Below, piece after piece: positions 25,084 to 32,058 of a DNA stretch of 36,336 nt. This DNA is from Candidatus Saccharimonadota bacterium (GTDB taxonomy: Bacteria > Patescibacteriota > Saccharimonadia > Saccharimonadales > Saccharimonadaceae), in NCBI GenBank assembly GCA_017431465.1, contig JAFRLA010000022.1:1-36336 (forward strand). Reading direction: 5' to 3'. Under the pieces are notes generated by a model. The model searched no databases. It worked only from the letters and a program-made list of their open reading frames with translations, and was not told the origin of the DNA. Both the position numbers and the translations under genes were made by a program. The first letter of the stretch is position 1. Each line of letters starts with the position of its first letter.

Positions 25084-26079
25084 CTAGCCCTCAAGCAACT
25101 TACAAATCAAACTTACAATCAACTCTTTTTCGCTCGGCTTACTCTCCGCGACCAAAAGCGCAATCGCCGTCAGCGCCCGATCCGAGATTTTCGTTTCCCC
25201 CGAAGCAGTCAGATGACAATCATTCATCGTCAAAAACACCACGAAAAGGAGCGACCCAATTCGCTTGTTCCCGTCATAAAACGGGTGGTCCTTAATCACG
25301 AAATATAGGAGATTCGCCGCCTTTTCCGGTACGCTCGGATAAAGCTCCTTCCCTGAAAAACTCTGGTAAATCGAAGCTAGGCTCCCTTCAAAGCCGCCAC
25401 CCCGCTTCTTCCCAAAAAGCTCTCCCGCATCCAAACTCTCGCGCAAATTCTCAATCATCACCTCGCACATCGCCGGCGTCAAATCCTTCTGCTTCCGCTT
25501 CTGCGAATTTAAGCCCCGAAGATCAATATGTCCATCGTCATACTCTTTCAGCGCCTGAAAACTCCCAGCATATTTAGAGATTACCTCTAAAACGCCATTC
25601 GCCTCGCCCGCGTCTAGCTCATATCGCGCGGTCAACCTCCGAACCACCCCCATCATTTCCTCGACCTCATGCAGCCGCTTCGTATCAAGCTGTGAAAGTC
25701 GCCGCTCATTCACTGCAAGGCCGGAGGTCAGATATTGCTTCAAAGTCCTCGTCGCCCAAATCCTAAAATCCGTCGCCTTCCTCGAATTCACCCGATACCC
25801 AACCGAGATAATCATGTCAAGGTTATACATCTGCACCTGATAGACCTTGCTATCCGGACCAGTATGTGCATTTTTTGCACATACTCGTTTTTCTTCTAGT
25901 TCCCCATCTTTTAAAATATTCCGGATATGCCGTCCAATAACTGTTCGATCGACCCCAAACACCTGTGCAATCTGTGCCTGCGTCGCCCAAATCGTCTCCC
26001 CCTCCGCATCGACATCAAAAACTACTTCCCCTCTCGCCCCCTTATAGATTTCAATTCCCGTCTCTGTCTTGTCAGCCAT
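25084..26079 (-). CDS. RhuM-Fic fusion protein
   Basis: 331 aa from the ATG at 26079 (AAAGGA upstream; a TTG 24 bases earlier is less likely). N-terminal RhuM domain (~1-110): IWATQAQIAQVFGVDRTVIG, MYNLDMIISVGYRVNSRKAT, FRIWATRTLKQYL. A helical linker leads to a Fic domain (~190-331) with the complete motif HPFYDGNKRIGS, so AMP-transfer or a related activity is possible. I see no inhibitory [S/T]xxxE[G/N] helix and no antitoxin gene next to it. Such fusions occur as accessory genes with a death-on-curing-like role; whether this one is a toxin is an inference. Confidence 0.88.
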   Translation of the reverse strand: MADKTETGIEIYKGARGEVVFDVDAEGETIWATQAQIAQVFGVDRTVIGRHIRNILKDGELEEKRVCAKNAHTGPDSKVYQVQMYNLDMIISVGYRVNSRKATDFRIWATRTLKQYLTSGLAVNERRLSQLDTKRLHEVEEMMGVVRRLTARYELDAGEANGVLEVISKYAGSFQALKEYDDGHIDLRGLNSQKRKQKDLTPAMCEVMIENLRESLDAGELFGKKRGGGFEGSLASIYQSFSGKELYPSVPEKAANLLYFVIKDHPFYDGNKRIGSLLFVVFLTMNDCHLTASGETKISDRALTAIALLVAESKPSEKELIVSLICKLLEG

Positions 26080-26122
26080 ATTTGTTTCCTTTCCGCCCAC
26101 CAATTTTAGTTTACTTATTTCT

Positions 26123-26131
26123 ATCTTATCA
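26123..26131 (-). promoter_or_regulatory. Promoter of the RhuM-Fic gene
   Basis: TGATAAGAT read leftwards (TAAGAT 26123-26128), ~37-base leader. Confidence 0.6.
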
Positions 26132-26151
26132 CATCAACCACCAAACCCCAA

Positions 26152-26186
26152 CCTGTGGAAAACTTATGCCCACCCTGTGGAAAACT
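26152..26186 (+). repeat. Tandem CCTGTGGAAAACT boxes between divergent promoters
   Basis: Two identical 13-base copies at 26152-26164 and 26174-26186, 22 bases apart (about two helical turns). They sit between the RhuM-Fic and FemAB promoters. The core on the other strand is TTTTCCACA, similar to a DnaA box. They may be operator sites for either gene. Confidence 0.6.
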
Positions 26187-26213
26187 CCCATTCTTCCCTG
26201 TTATTTCGCGGTG

Positions 26214-26222
26214 TGATATAAT
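26214..26222 (+). promoter_or_regulatory. FemAB-type gene promoter, leaderless
   Basis: TGATATAAT (TATAAT 26217-26222), 7 bases before the ATG at 26230. The ATG at 26221 overlaps the -10 box and cannot be in the mRNA. Confidence 0.72.
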
Positions 26223-26229
26223 GGAAAAC

Positions 26230-27285
26230 ATGAACGAGCATCTTTTGCAGAGCAAAATTTGGGAAAAATACGAAAAATTAGAGGGTAAAACCACTTTTCG
26301 CCTGACCGGCGACGATTTTGACTGCCTAGTGACGAAAGGCGTGACTCCATTTGGCCCATATCTCTATCTTCCCTACGGCCCGACTTTGAAATTCCCAAAA
26401 AATACTAAAACATCCCAAAAATCGGCCAGTCCGACGAGGACCCAGGCCAAAAAAGCCCTGAAAAACGCCCTGAAAGCCCTTCAGACGCTCGCAAAGGACC
26501 AAAATGCTTATTTTATCCGCATTGAACCCACTTATGCTTTCAGCGCCGCGGATATCGCTTCCTGCGCAAAATCCGCTAATACCGACAAATCCGCCAACGA
26601 AACTAGCGCCAAAATCACCAAGACAAAAAAATCCCACGACCTCGATCCGCATTATACCTGGATTTTGGACCTAAAAACCGCGAGCGAAGAAGATCTGTTG
26701 AAAAATATGGAAAGCAGAAAAGTTCGCTACTGGCGAAATGCCGAGAAAAAAGGCATCACGCTCCGAACGACCAAAAATCCCGAAGAAATCACAATTTTAA
26801 CCGATTTTCTCAAAAATCTCGGCGAAAAAGATAAATTTATCCCTCAGACCGAGCAGCACCTCAAAAATCAGCTAGAATCCGGTGATTTCGCGACCCTATA
26901 TATCGCGGAATATCAGGACCCCGCCGACGAAACCGCTAAAAAAATCCCCATCGCCGCGGCCCTCGTTTACGATTTCAAAGACACCCGCTATTACGCCCAC
27001 GCCGCGACCGACTTCGAACACCGCAAATTCCAAGCCGGCAGCATCATCTTAATCCAGTTAATTCTAGACGCCAAACGAGACGGCAAAAAAATCTTCGATT
27101 TCTGGGGTATCACGAAGTCTGAAGACAAAAATCACCCTTGGTACCAGTTCACCCAGTACAAAAAATCCTTCGGCGGCCGCGAGGTCGAATATTCCGGGAC
27201 CTATGATCTAATTTTGAACCCTGTAAAATACCGCCTCTACCAACTAGCCCGAAAAGCCAACCGCCTAATCCGAAAAGCCCGCTAA
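26230..27285 (+). CDS. FemAB/FemX-type aminoacyl transferase
   Basis: 351 aa. Two GNAT-like halves typical of the peptidoglycan bridge family: YFIRIEPTYAF; LLKNMESRKVRYWRNAEKKG (the usual M..K.R..I..A...G); DFATLYIAEY; YDFKDTRYYAHAATDFEHRK; IFDFWGITKSEDKNHPWYQF; and QYKKSFGGREVEYSGTYDL at the end. These enzymes add amino acids from aminoacyl-tRNA to lipid II. A Lys/Ala/Thr/Ser-rich insertion (~residues 108-134) is unusual. Start chosen from the -10 box position. Confidence 0.9.
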   Translation: MNEHLLQSKIWEKYEKLEGKTTFRLTGDDFDCLVTKGVTPFGPYLYLPYGPTLKFPKNTKTSQKSASPTRTQAKKALKNALKALQTLAKDQNAYFIRIEPTYAFSAADIASCAKSANTDKSANETSAKITKTKKSHDLDPHYTWILDLKTASEEDLLKNMESRKVRYWRNAEKKGITLRTTKNPEEITILTDFLKNLGEKDKFIPQTEQHLKNQLESGDFATLYIAEYQDPADETAKKIPIAAALVYDFKDTRYYAHAATDFEHRKFQAGSIILIQLILDAKRDGKKIFDFWGITKSEDKNHPWYQFTQYKKSFGGREVEYSGTYDLILNPVKYRLYQLARKANRLIRKAR

Positions 27286-27313
27286 AGCCAACAGACCCAG
27301 CGAGCCTATCTCC

Positions 27314-27508
27314 CTAATCCGGCAAATCAAATAGCGGCACTCTTCCCTCATTTTTCACCGCCTCTGCCTTCCGCATCAGTTTTTTGATTCCCTCTTCAGA
27401 TCTCGCCGAACCAATATGCACGGTTTTCACAACTTTTCCCTGCTCCTTGTAGCAGACCTGAATCCCCGTCGCCCCCGAGCCAGTCTTGAATTTCCGCACA
27501 TACGCCAT
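27314..27508 (-). pseudogene. N-terminal remnant of an IS1634-like transposase
   Basis: 64 aa. MAYVRKFKTGSGATGIQVCY followed by VVKTVHIGSARSEEGIKKLM is the N-terminal module of IS1634-type DDE transposases (MAYVR...SGA.AVQ......V....HIGSAH...EL..L). A full-length transposase is several hundred residues; here a stop follows at once and the FemAB gene occupies the next sequence, so the catalytic domain is missing. No terminal inverted repeats seen. A well-formed -10 box (TAAACT) 6 bases before the ATG suggests it may still be expressed, so domestication as a small DNA-binding protein is possible. Confidence 0.7.
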
Positions 27509-27514
27509 AATCTT

Positions 27515-27523
27515 AGTTTACCA
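27515..27523 (-). promoter_or_regulatory. Promoter of the transposase remnant, leaderless
   Basis: TGGTAAACT read leftwards (TAAACT 27515-27520), 6 bases from the ATG at 27508. Confidence 0.55.
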
Positions 27524-27628
27524 CAATTCCCTCTCCTATGCCACCGCCCAAAAATCGCAATTCCTTCCCGTTTTTCCACTTTTACACAGGACTTTTCCCT
27601 GCTTAAACACCTTATGCTTAGAAACCTA

Positions 27629-27657
27629 TTGACTTAGCAACCCGCTCGTGCTAAAAT
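27629..27657 (+). promoter_or_regulatory. Strong promoter of a non-coding transcript
   Basis: TTGACT (27629-27634), 17-base spacer ending in TGC, then TAAAAT (27652-27657). No credible gene follows; the transcript should begin near 27664. Confidence 0.78.
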
Positions 27658-27663
27658 AAACGT

Positions 27664-27904
27664 AACAATTATCAAGGTCATAAGCAAGATAATTGGGAAA
27701 CAACAAAACAAGGGTGGAAATCGCAAAAGAGCAACTGTCAAAAACTCTTCTGCGCATTTTGTCAAGCATAGTACAATTTCGCTTGGCAAAAATCAATTTA
27801 TTTCACAGACCGCTTCGCGTAGTGCAGGTTTTTGCGTCTCAAAAACAATAGGGAAAGCAAGCCTCGCAAGAATTGTAAAAACAGGGAGTAATCACCCTGT
27901 TTTT
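27664..27904 (+). ncRNA. Candidate structured RNA, ~240 bases (plus strand)
   Basis: A full promoter (27629-27657) and an intrinsic terminator (27877-27904) bracket ~240 bases without a convincing gene. Visible pairings: ACAATT near the 5' end (27665-27670) with AATTGT just before the terminator (27871-27876), closing the molecule; AATTATC with GATAATT; and an 11-bp stem TTTTGTCAAGC/GCTTGGCAAAA (one G-U) around a 13-base loop. I could not match it to 6S, tmRNA, SRP RNA or RNase P RNA by their conserved motifs. A 45-codon frame from a GTG at 27714 lacks a good ribosome binding site. Confidence 0.6.
27877..27904. terminator. Shared bidirectional terminator between two converging RNAs
   Basis: Perfect 10-bp stem AAAAACAGGG/CCCTGTTTTT with 8-base loop AGTAATCA. 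The A and T runs give a T tract on either strand. Confidence 0.85.
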
Positions 27905-28010
27905 CATCTTTAAATAAAGTATCCTCCGCCAGACCAGGGCGGGGGATTGTCGAGGAGGACAGAATAACCTGTCCATGGGATGGTACTTAGGTGGTTGCCG
28001 CACCTACAAC
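27877..28010 (-). ncRNA. Candidate structured RNA, ~130 bases (minus strand)
   Basis: Transcript predicted from the TGATATAAT box at 28017-28025 to the shared terminator. It holds an unusually GC-rich, palindrome-rich stretch: AGGTG/CACCT around seven bases (27990s), GGACAG/CTGTCC around AATAAC (27957-27974), and a 10-bp stem between 27921-27930 and 27938-27947, bracketed by AAGTA/TACTT, which would make a three-way junction. The 10-bp stem contains a G-U on the plus strand but C-A on the minus strand, so the functional strand might instead be plus. No known RNA family recognised. It has no gene downstream, so a riboswitch is unlikely. Confidence 0.5.
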
Positions 28011-28016
28011 ACCTTA

Positions 28017-28025
28017 ATTATATCA
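28017..28025 (-). promoter_or_regulatory. Promoter of the minus-strand candidate RNA
   Basis: TGATATAAT read leftwards (TATAAT 28017-28022), 53 bases after the valS stop; predicted start near 28010. Confidence 0.6.
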
Positions 28026-28077
28026 GAAAACCAGAGAAAAAGCGAGCATAACCGAAATCAACAGGGAACCAAAGATC

Positions 28078-30645
28078 CTAGATCGCCTCGCGCTCCTGCT
28101 TTAAACGCACAATCAGAGACTCTTTCTCCGCAATCGCACGCCGCGTTTCCTCAACCAACTCCGCTGGCGCCTTATCGACATAGCGCGGGTTCATCATCCT
28201 CGCATTAAGCCCATCAAGCTCGCGCCCAACCGCCAAAATCCGCTCCTCCAAAGACGAGGCATATTCCGCAACCACCTCAGAAGGTACATCAAGATAAACC
28301 TCGCGACCAGAAAGCGCCAACCGAATCCCTCGCGGCTGCCCCTCACAAGACACTACCGACGGCGCCTTCGTCAAAGACTGAATCAAAAGCTGGTTATCGT
28401 CCGCCAGGGAATCATCACCAAACAAAACCGGCCAGCGTTTTCCACCCGGAATCGCAACATAAGTCTTCCGGATTTCCGAAACGACCACAGCCACATTGTC
28501 AAACTCTGCCGCCGAAATCGGATCGTATTTCAAACGCTCAGGCCAGTGAGCCTCGATAATCATACCATCCGTAAAGCTCAGATTTTGCCAAATCGCCTCC
28601 GTCACAAACGGCGCAAACGGATGGAGCATAACCAAAATGTCCGTCAAAGTCCGCTTCAGAAGCGGCACATTTTTATAAATCTTCTGACTCTCAATAAACC
28701 AGTCCGCATACTTATCCCAAATCAGCGAATGCAAAGTCTCCACCGCCTCGGCGAACCGATAAGTTTTCATCTGCTTCTCAATCGCCGACCGACAAGTATC
28801 AATCTCCCGACAGATCCAGTCCTCCCCCATATTCAAAGTCCGTACCTTATCGTCCCCCTCATACTCATCAACCATGCTCTGAACTAGTCTTGACAAATTC
28901 CACAGTTTATTGCATAAATTACGTCCAGAAACCACCGAATTCTCGGAAAATGCCTGGTTCATACCCGCCGAGCGACCTCTTAAAATCCCCATCCTAAACG
29001 CATCGGAACCATACTTGGAAACCAGCTCAACCGGATTAAGCACGTTCCCCTTAGATTTACTCATCTTCTGGCCATGCGCATCCAAAACCAGCCCGTGTAG
29101 ATAAACCTCGCGGAAGGGAACTGAGCCCGTCACATAAAGCCCCATCATAATCATCCGCGCCACCCAGGCAAACAGAATGTCCGCCCCTGTTTCCATCACG
29201 TTCAACGGATAGTACGGGTTAGGCAAACCTTCTTCCCAGTCCGTACAGACAATCGGCCAATGCGACGACGAGAACCAGGTATCAAAAGTATCCTCATCCC
29301 GCACATACTTCGCCCCGCCGTACTCAATCTCGGAAAGCTCCGTCCGCATATCGAAAATCCACTCCGGCGCATCAGAAGCTCCGCCATCAGAGGAAACCTT
29401 ATGGAACATCGGTATCGCAATCCCCCACGGTATCTGCCTTGAAATATTCCAGTCTTTAAGTCCCTTAAGATAATTCAACAAAACCTTCTTCTTCGAAGCA
29501 GGGAAGAACTTAATCTCGCCCGCCGACACCGCCGAAATCGCCGCCGCCGCCAGCTTCTCCACGTTAATGAACCACTGCTCCTTCAAGGTCGGCTCAATCA
29601 CCGTGCCACATTTATAACAATGCGCCACCGCATGAGTAATCTTGTGTTCACCACGGAGCAACCCTGCTTCCTCAAGATCATGTAAAACCTTCTTCCGGCA
29701 CTCCGCCGTCGAAAGTCCGTCATATTCCGGCCCACAACCCGTCATCATCCCCGCATCATCAATCACTCGAATCCGATCAAGCCCATGTCGCTCACCAACT
29801 TCAAAGTCGTCGTAATCGTGCGCCGGCGTAATCTTCACCGCCCCCGTCCCATACTCCGGATCCGCATGCTCATCGTACACAATCGGAATCTCACGGTCGG
29901 TCAAAGGTAACTTCAAAAGCGCGCCCTCACACCCCTCATATCGCGAATCGGACGGGTTAACCGCCACCGCCGTATCGCCAAACAAGGTCTCCGGCCGCGT
30001 CGTCGAAACAATCACCTCGCCCGAACCATCCGCATACGGATAAGCGATGTCCCAGAGATGACCCTTCTCGTCCTTATGCTCAACCTCAATATCCGCAAAC
30101 GCCGTCTGGTGCTTCGGGCAATAATTAACCAACTTCTCACCCCTGTAAATCATCCCGTCGTTCCACATTTTCTCAAAAGTCTTATAAACCCGACGGACAA
30201 CTTTCTCGTCTAAAGTAAACGTCTCCGAGCCCCAATCACAAGACGCCCCCAACGACCGGACCTGGAGTTCCATATTACTCTTCTGCTGATGCACAAAATC
30301 CCAAACCTGTGCATAAAGTTCCTCGCGCGAATAATCAAAACGCGAACGACCCTGAGATTCCAAAACTCGCTCATAAACTACCCAGGTCTCGAACCCAGCG
30401 TGATCCGCCCCTGGAATATACCAAGTCGATTCACCACGCAATCTATAATATCGCGTCAAAGAATCTTCGAGCGCAACCGTTAACCCATGCCCAATGTGTA
30501 AATTCCCATTCGCATTCGGTGGCGGCATGACAATCGAATAAGCTTTCTCGTCGTCAGCGGCAGGCGAAAACACTCCGCTAGACTCCCACGCAGCATAAAT
30601 CTCACTCTCGAACTTATCCGGCTCATACGCACTCGAAAACTTCAT
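28078..30645 (-). CDS. valS: Valyl-tRNA synthetase
   Basis: Class Ia synthetase, 855 aa. HIGH motif in PPPNANGNLHIGHGLTVALE, editing domain STTRPETLFGDTAVAV and DPEYGTGAVKITPAHDYDDF, zinc-type YCPKHQTAF and HCYKCGTVIEPTLKEQWF, KMSKS in LDAHGQKMSKSKGNVLNPVE, anticodon domain NLCNKLWNLSRLVQS, and a C-terminal coiled coil (SLEERILAVGRELDGLNARM) typical of ValRS. GWV-type substrate loop reads FETWVVYERVL. The leader is ~25 bases with TTTGGAG. Confidence 0.97.
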   Translation of the reverse strand: MKFSSAYEPDKFESEIYAAWESSGVFSPAADDEKAYSIVMPPPNANGNLHIGHGLTVALEDSLTRYYRLRGESTWYIPGADHAGFETWVVYERVLESQGRSRFDYSREELYAQVWDFVHQQKSNMELQVRSLGASCDWGSETFTLDEKVVRRVYKTFEKMWNDGMIYRGEKLVNYCPKHQTAFADIEVEHKDEKGHLWDIAYPYADGSGEVIVSTTRPETLFGDTAVAVNPSDSRYEGCEGALLKLPLTDREIPIVYDEHADPEYGTGAVKITPAHDYDDFEVGERHGLDRIRVIDDAGMMTGCGPEYDGLSTAECRKKVLHDLEEAGLLRGEHKITHAVAHCYKCGTVIEPTLKEQWFINVEKLAAAAISAVSAGEIKFFPASKKKVLLNYLKGLKDWNISRQIPWGIAIPMFHKVSSDGGASDAPEWIFDMRTELSEIEYGGAKYVRDEDTFDTWFSSSHWPIVCTDWEEGLPNPYYPLNVMETGADILFAWVARMIMMGLYVTGSVPFREVYLHGLVLDAHGQKMSKSKGNVLNPVELVSKYGSDAFRMGILRGRSAGMNQAFSENSVVSGRNLCNKLWNLSRLVQSMVDEYEGDDKVRTLNMGEDWICREIDTCRSAIEKQMKTYRFAEAVETLHSLIWDKYADWFIESQKIYKNVPLLKRTLTDILVMLHPFAPFVTEAIWQNLSFTDGMIIEAHWPERLKYDPISAAEFDNVAVVVSEIRKTYVAIPGGKRWPVLFGDDSLADDNQLLIQSLTKAPSVVSCEGQPRGIRLALSGREVYLDVPSEVVAEYASSLEERILAVGRELDGLNARMMNPRYVDKAPAELVEETRRAIAEKESLIVRLKQEREAI

Positions 30646-30669
30646 AAAAACTCCAAATTATTTAAGAAA

Positions 30670-30678
30670 ATTATACCA
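30670..30678 (-). promoter_or_regulatory. valS extended -10 promoter
   Basis: TGGTATAAT read leftwards (TATAAT 30670-30675), 24 bases before the ATG at 30645. Confidence 0.72.
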
Positions 30679-30682
30679 CATC

Positions 30683-30711
30683 TTGCAAAAAATCGTATTC
30701 TGTGCTATAAT
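30683..30711 (+). promoter_or_regulatory. Promoter of the 30792 gene
   Basis: TTGCAA (30683-30688), 17 bases ending in TGC, TATAAT (30706-30711). The ~74-base leader contains a small hairpin GGGAG/CTCCC (30740-30756) and GAGGAGGTG before the ATG; this is the longest 5' leader of a protein gene here. Confidence 0.78.
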
Positions 30712-30791
30712 AGACAGGTTGTCTATAAACTAACGTTTTGGGAGATAAATACTCCCCGGCAAAGCACTCAAAAACACGAGGAGGTGTTCAG

Positions 30792-31457
30792 ATGTCAAAA
30801 GCATCAAAGCGTAACCTAGAGAAAATCACGCCAGTAAATGGTGTCAAGAGCGTAGAGCAGCCCCAGGCTGCTAAATACGATTCTGCCGGCCGAAAAACTG
30901 GTCAGGTTGCTAGCTATTTCAGCTGGTGGATGGCAGTAGCTCAAGATGGTACCGGAACAGTTCTAAACTATCTTCAAGTACTCTATGAGGTAGAAGGGAA
31001 CGGAGAGCTTCAATTGATCGGCGAAGCCCGAAGCGGCCGTCTGATCCACTCTGTCTTAAAAGCAGAGAAAAAGGCAACCGGAATCATCTCTGTAACTCTA
31101 GAGGATAACACCAATGTCACCCTTTACCCAAATTTGCAAATTACTCCAGGTTCAGTTGAAATTCAGCACTATTGGATCAAAGATCAGGAAAGCGGTAAAG
31201 AGCTACTTTTCCCAGATTTAGAGTTTGACGAAACTGGAAAAGTCGGCAATCATAATCGCGAAGAGCTCTTTGAGATTCATGGCCAATTGATTGACAACAG
31301 AGAAACAACCGTACCGGTCGCCGAAATCATTGCTCTCGACGAGCAGCGCGCCGGCAATTGTCTTGCTGTCGGGAACTATGGTCGTTATCTGTTACATAAC
31401 CCAACCAATTACGCAGAAGTTCAAGCTTACAGGGCCAGAGAAAAGCGCGCCATATGA
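30792..31457 (+). CDS. Hypothetical protein, family not recognised
   Basis: 221 aa, soluble, no signal or membrane segment. The N-terminus is basic (MSKASKRNLEKITPVNG). The remainder looks beta-rich with alternating hydrophobic strands: QVASYFSWWMAVAQDGTG, VLNYLQVLYEVEGNGELQLI, TGIISVTLEDNTNVTLYPNL, SVEIQHYWIKDQESGKELLF. No catalytic pattern is evident. The ATG at 30792 is chosen for GAGGAGGTG upstream; an in-frame TTG at 30738 is in the leader hairpin. Monocistronic with its own promoter and terminator, like the unrecognised gene at 20606. Confidence 0.7.
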   Translation: MSKASKRNLEKITPVNGVKSVEQPQAAKYDSAGRKTGQVASYFSWWMAVAQDGTGTVLNYLQVLYEVEGNGELQLIGEARSGRLIHSVLKAEKKATGIISVTLEDNTNVTLYPNLQITPGSVEIQHYWIKDQESGKELLFPDLEFDETGKVGNHNREELFEIHGQLIDNRETTVPVAEIIALDEQRAGNCLAVGNYGRYLLHNPTNYAEVQAYRAREKRAI

Positions 31458-31466
31458 ACATCCTAA

Positions 31467-31478
31467 CCCCCCCCCCCC
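31467..31478 (+). repeat. Run of twelve C
   Basis: A 12-base poly-C tract 9 bases after the stop of the preceding gene, abutting the terminator stem. Confidence 0.9.
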
Positions 31479-31506
31479 AGCGCCGAGTTGAATCTCGGCG
31501 CTTTTT
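31479..31506 (+). terminator. Terminator of the 30792 gene
   Basis: Perfect 9-bp stem AGCGCCGAG/CTCGGCGCT, loop TTGAAT, then TTTT. Confidence 0.9.
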
Positions 31507-31581
31507 CATATCCAAGGATCAAGGGTCTCCGAAAAAATGCTCTAAAACCCTCCTAAAAGCTTCTCTAATAAGCGAAAAACC

Positions 31582-31962
31582 TTAAGCGGTAACCTTCAGC
31601 CTCTCCGCCAAATCAGCCATCTCAGCGTCGCTTAATTTAACCGTACGCCCATGTTCCCAAGTCTCGTCATACGGTAGAAGGTGAATATGCGCGTGCGGCA
31701 CGTCCGTCCCAATGACCTTAAACAGCGTCCTGGAACCCAAAACTTTCTCCATATTAGCGGCCAACTTCCGCGCCGTCGCCCAAACCGCCTGATAATCCTC
31801 GTCTGATAGCTCATAAATCTTGTCCACCTCTGTTTTCGGCACCACTAGCGTATGCCCCGGCGTTTCTGGCGCAATATCAAGAAACGCAAAAGTCCGTTCA
31901 TCCTCATAAATCTTATAACAGGGAATCTCCCCCTTGATAATCTTCGTAAAAACTGTAGCCAT
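31582..31962 (-). CDS. HIT-family nucleotide hydrolase
   Basis: 126 aa. The histidine triad is PHAHIHLLPYDE (HxHxH), preceded by the N-terminal signature FTKIIKGEIPCYKIYEDERT, FAFLDIAPETPGHTLVVPK. This fits the HinT/Hit branch, which hydrolyses AMP-linked substrates such as adenosine phosphoramidates. The usual leading cysteine/zinc site is absent. ATG preceded by AAAGGAGGAATT. Confidence 0.93.
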   Translation of the reverse strand: MATVFTKIIKGEIPCYKIYEDERTFAFLDIAPETPGHTLVVPKTEVDKIYELSDEDYQAVWATARKLAANMEKVLGSRTLFKVIGTDVPHAHIHLLPYDETWEHGRTVKLSDAEMADLAERLKVTA

Positions 31963-31979
31963 AATTCCTCCTTTCCTCT

Positions 31980-31988
31980 ATTCTACCA
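31980..31988 (-). promoter_or_regulatory. HIT gene promoter
   Basis: TGGTAGAAT read leftwards (TAGAAT 31980-31985); short leader containing AAAGGAGGA. Confidence 0.62.
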
Positions 31989-32003
31989 CATCAGATCCAA
32001 CTA

Positions 32004-32031
32004 TTGACAGGCCCACTCCTAGTGCTAAAAT
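32004..32031 (+). promoter_or_regulatory. Promoter of the Thr-rich membrane protein gene
   Basis: Perfect TTGACA (32004-32009), 16-base spacer ending TGC, TAAAAT (32026-32031); leader with AAGGAGGA before the ATG at 32059. Confidence 0.8.
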
Positions 32032-32058
32032 TAAAGTAAACAACTTAAGGAGGATCCT

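Noticed and set aside
26152-26186. Replication origin based on DnaA-like boxes
   Set aside because: Only two near-matches, no AT-rich unwinding region, and no dnaA or dnaN nearby.
26155-26229. Upstream start for the FemAB-type protein
   Set aside because: It lies upstream of the -10 box and inside the repeat boxes; the mRNA should begin near 26230.
27714-27851. 45-codon frame with GTG start inside the plus-strand candidate RNA
   Set aside because: No spaced ribosome binding site, no recognisable protein pattern; kept only as a possibility for a small peptide.
27664-28010. 6S RNA, tmRNA, SRP RNA or RNase P RNA
   Set aside because: No tRNA-like ends or tag frame, no GGAA-type SRP loop, no GAGGAAAGUCC or ACAGAA...GGCUUAU pair of RNase P; sizes do not fit either.
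30738-30791. Upstream TTG start adding 18 residues to the 30792 protein
   Set aside because: It lies in the leader hairpin; GAGGAGGTG points to the ATG at 30792.
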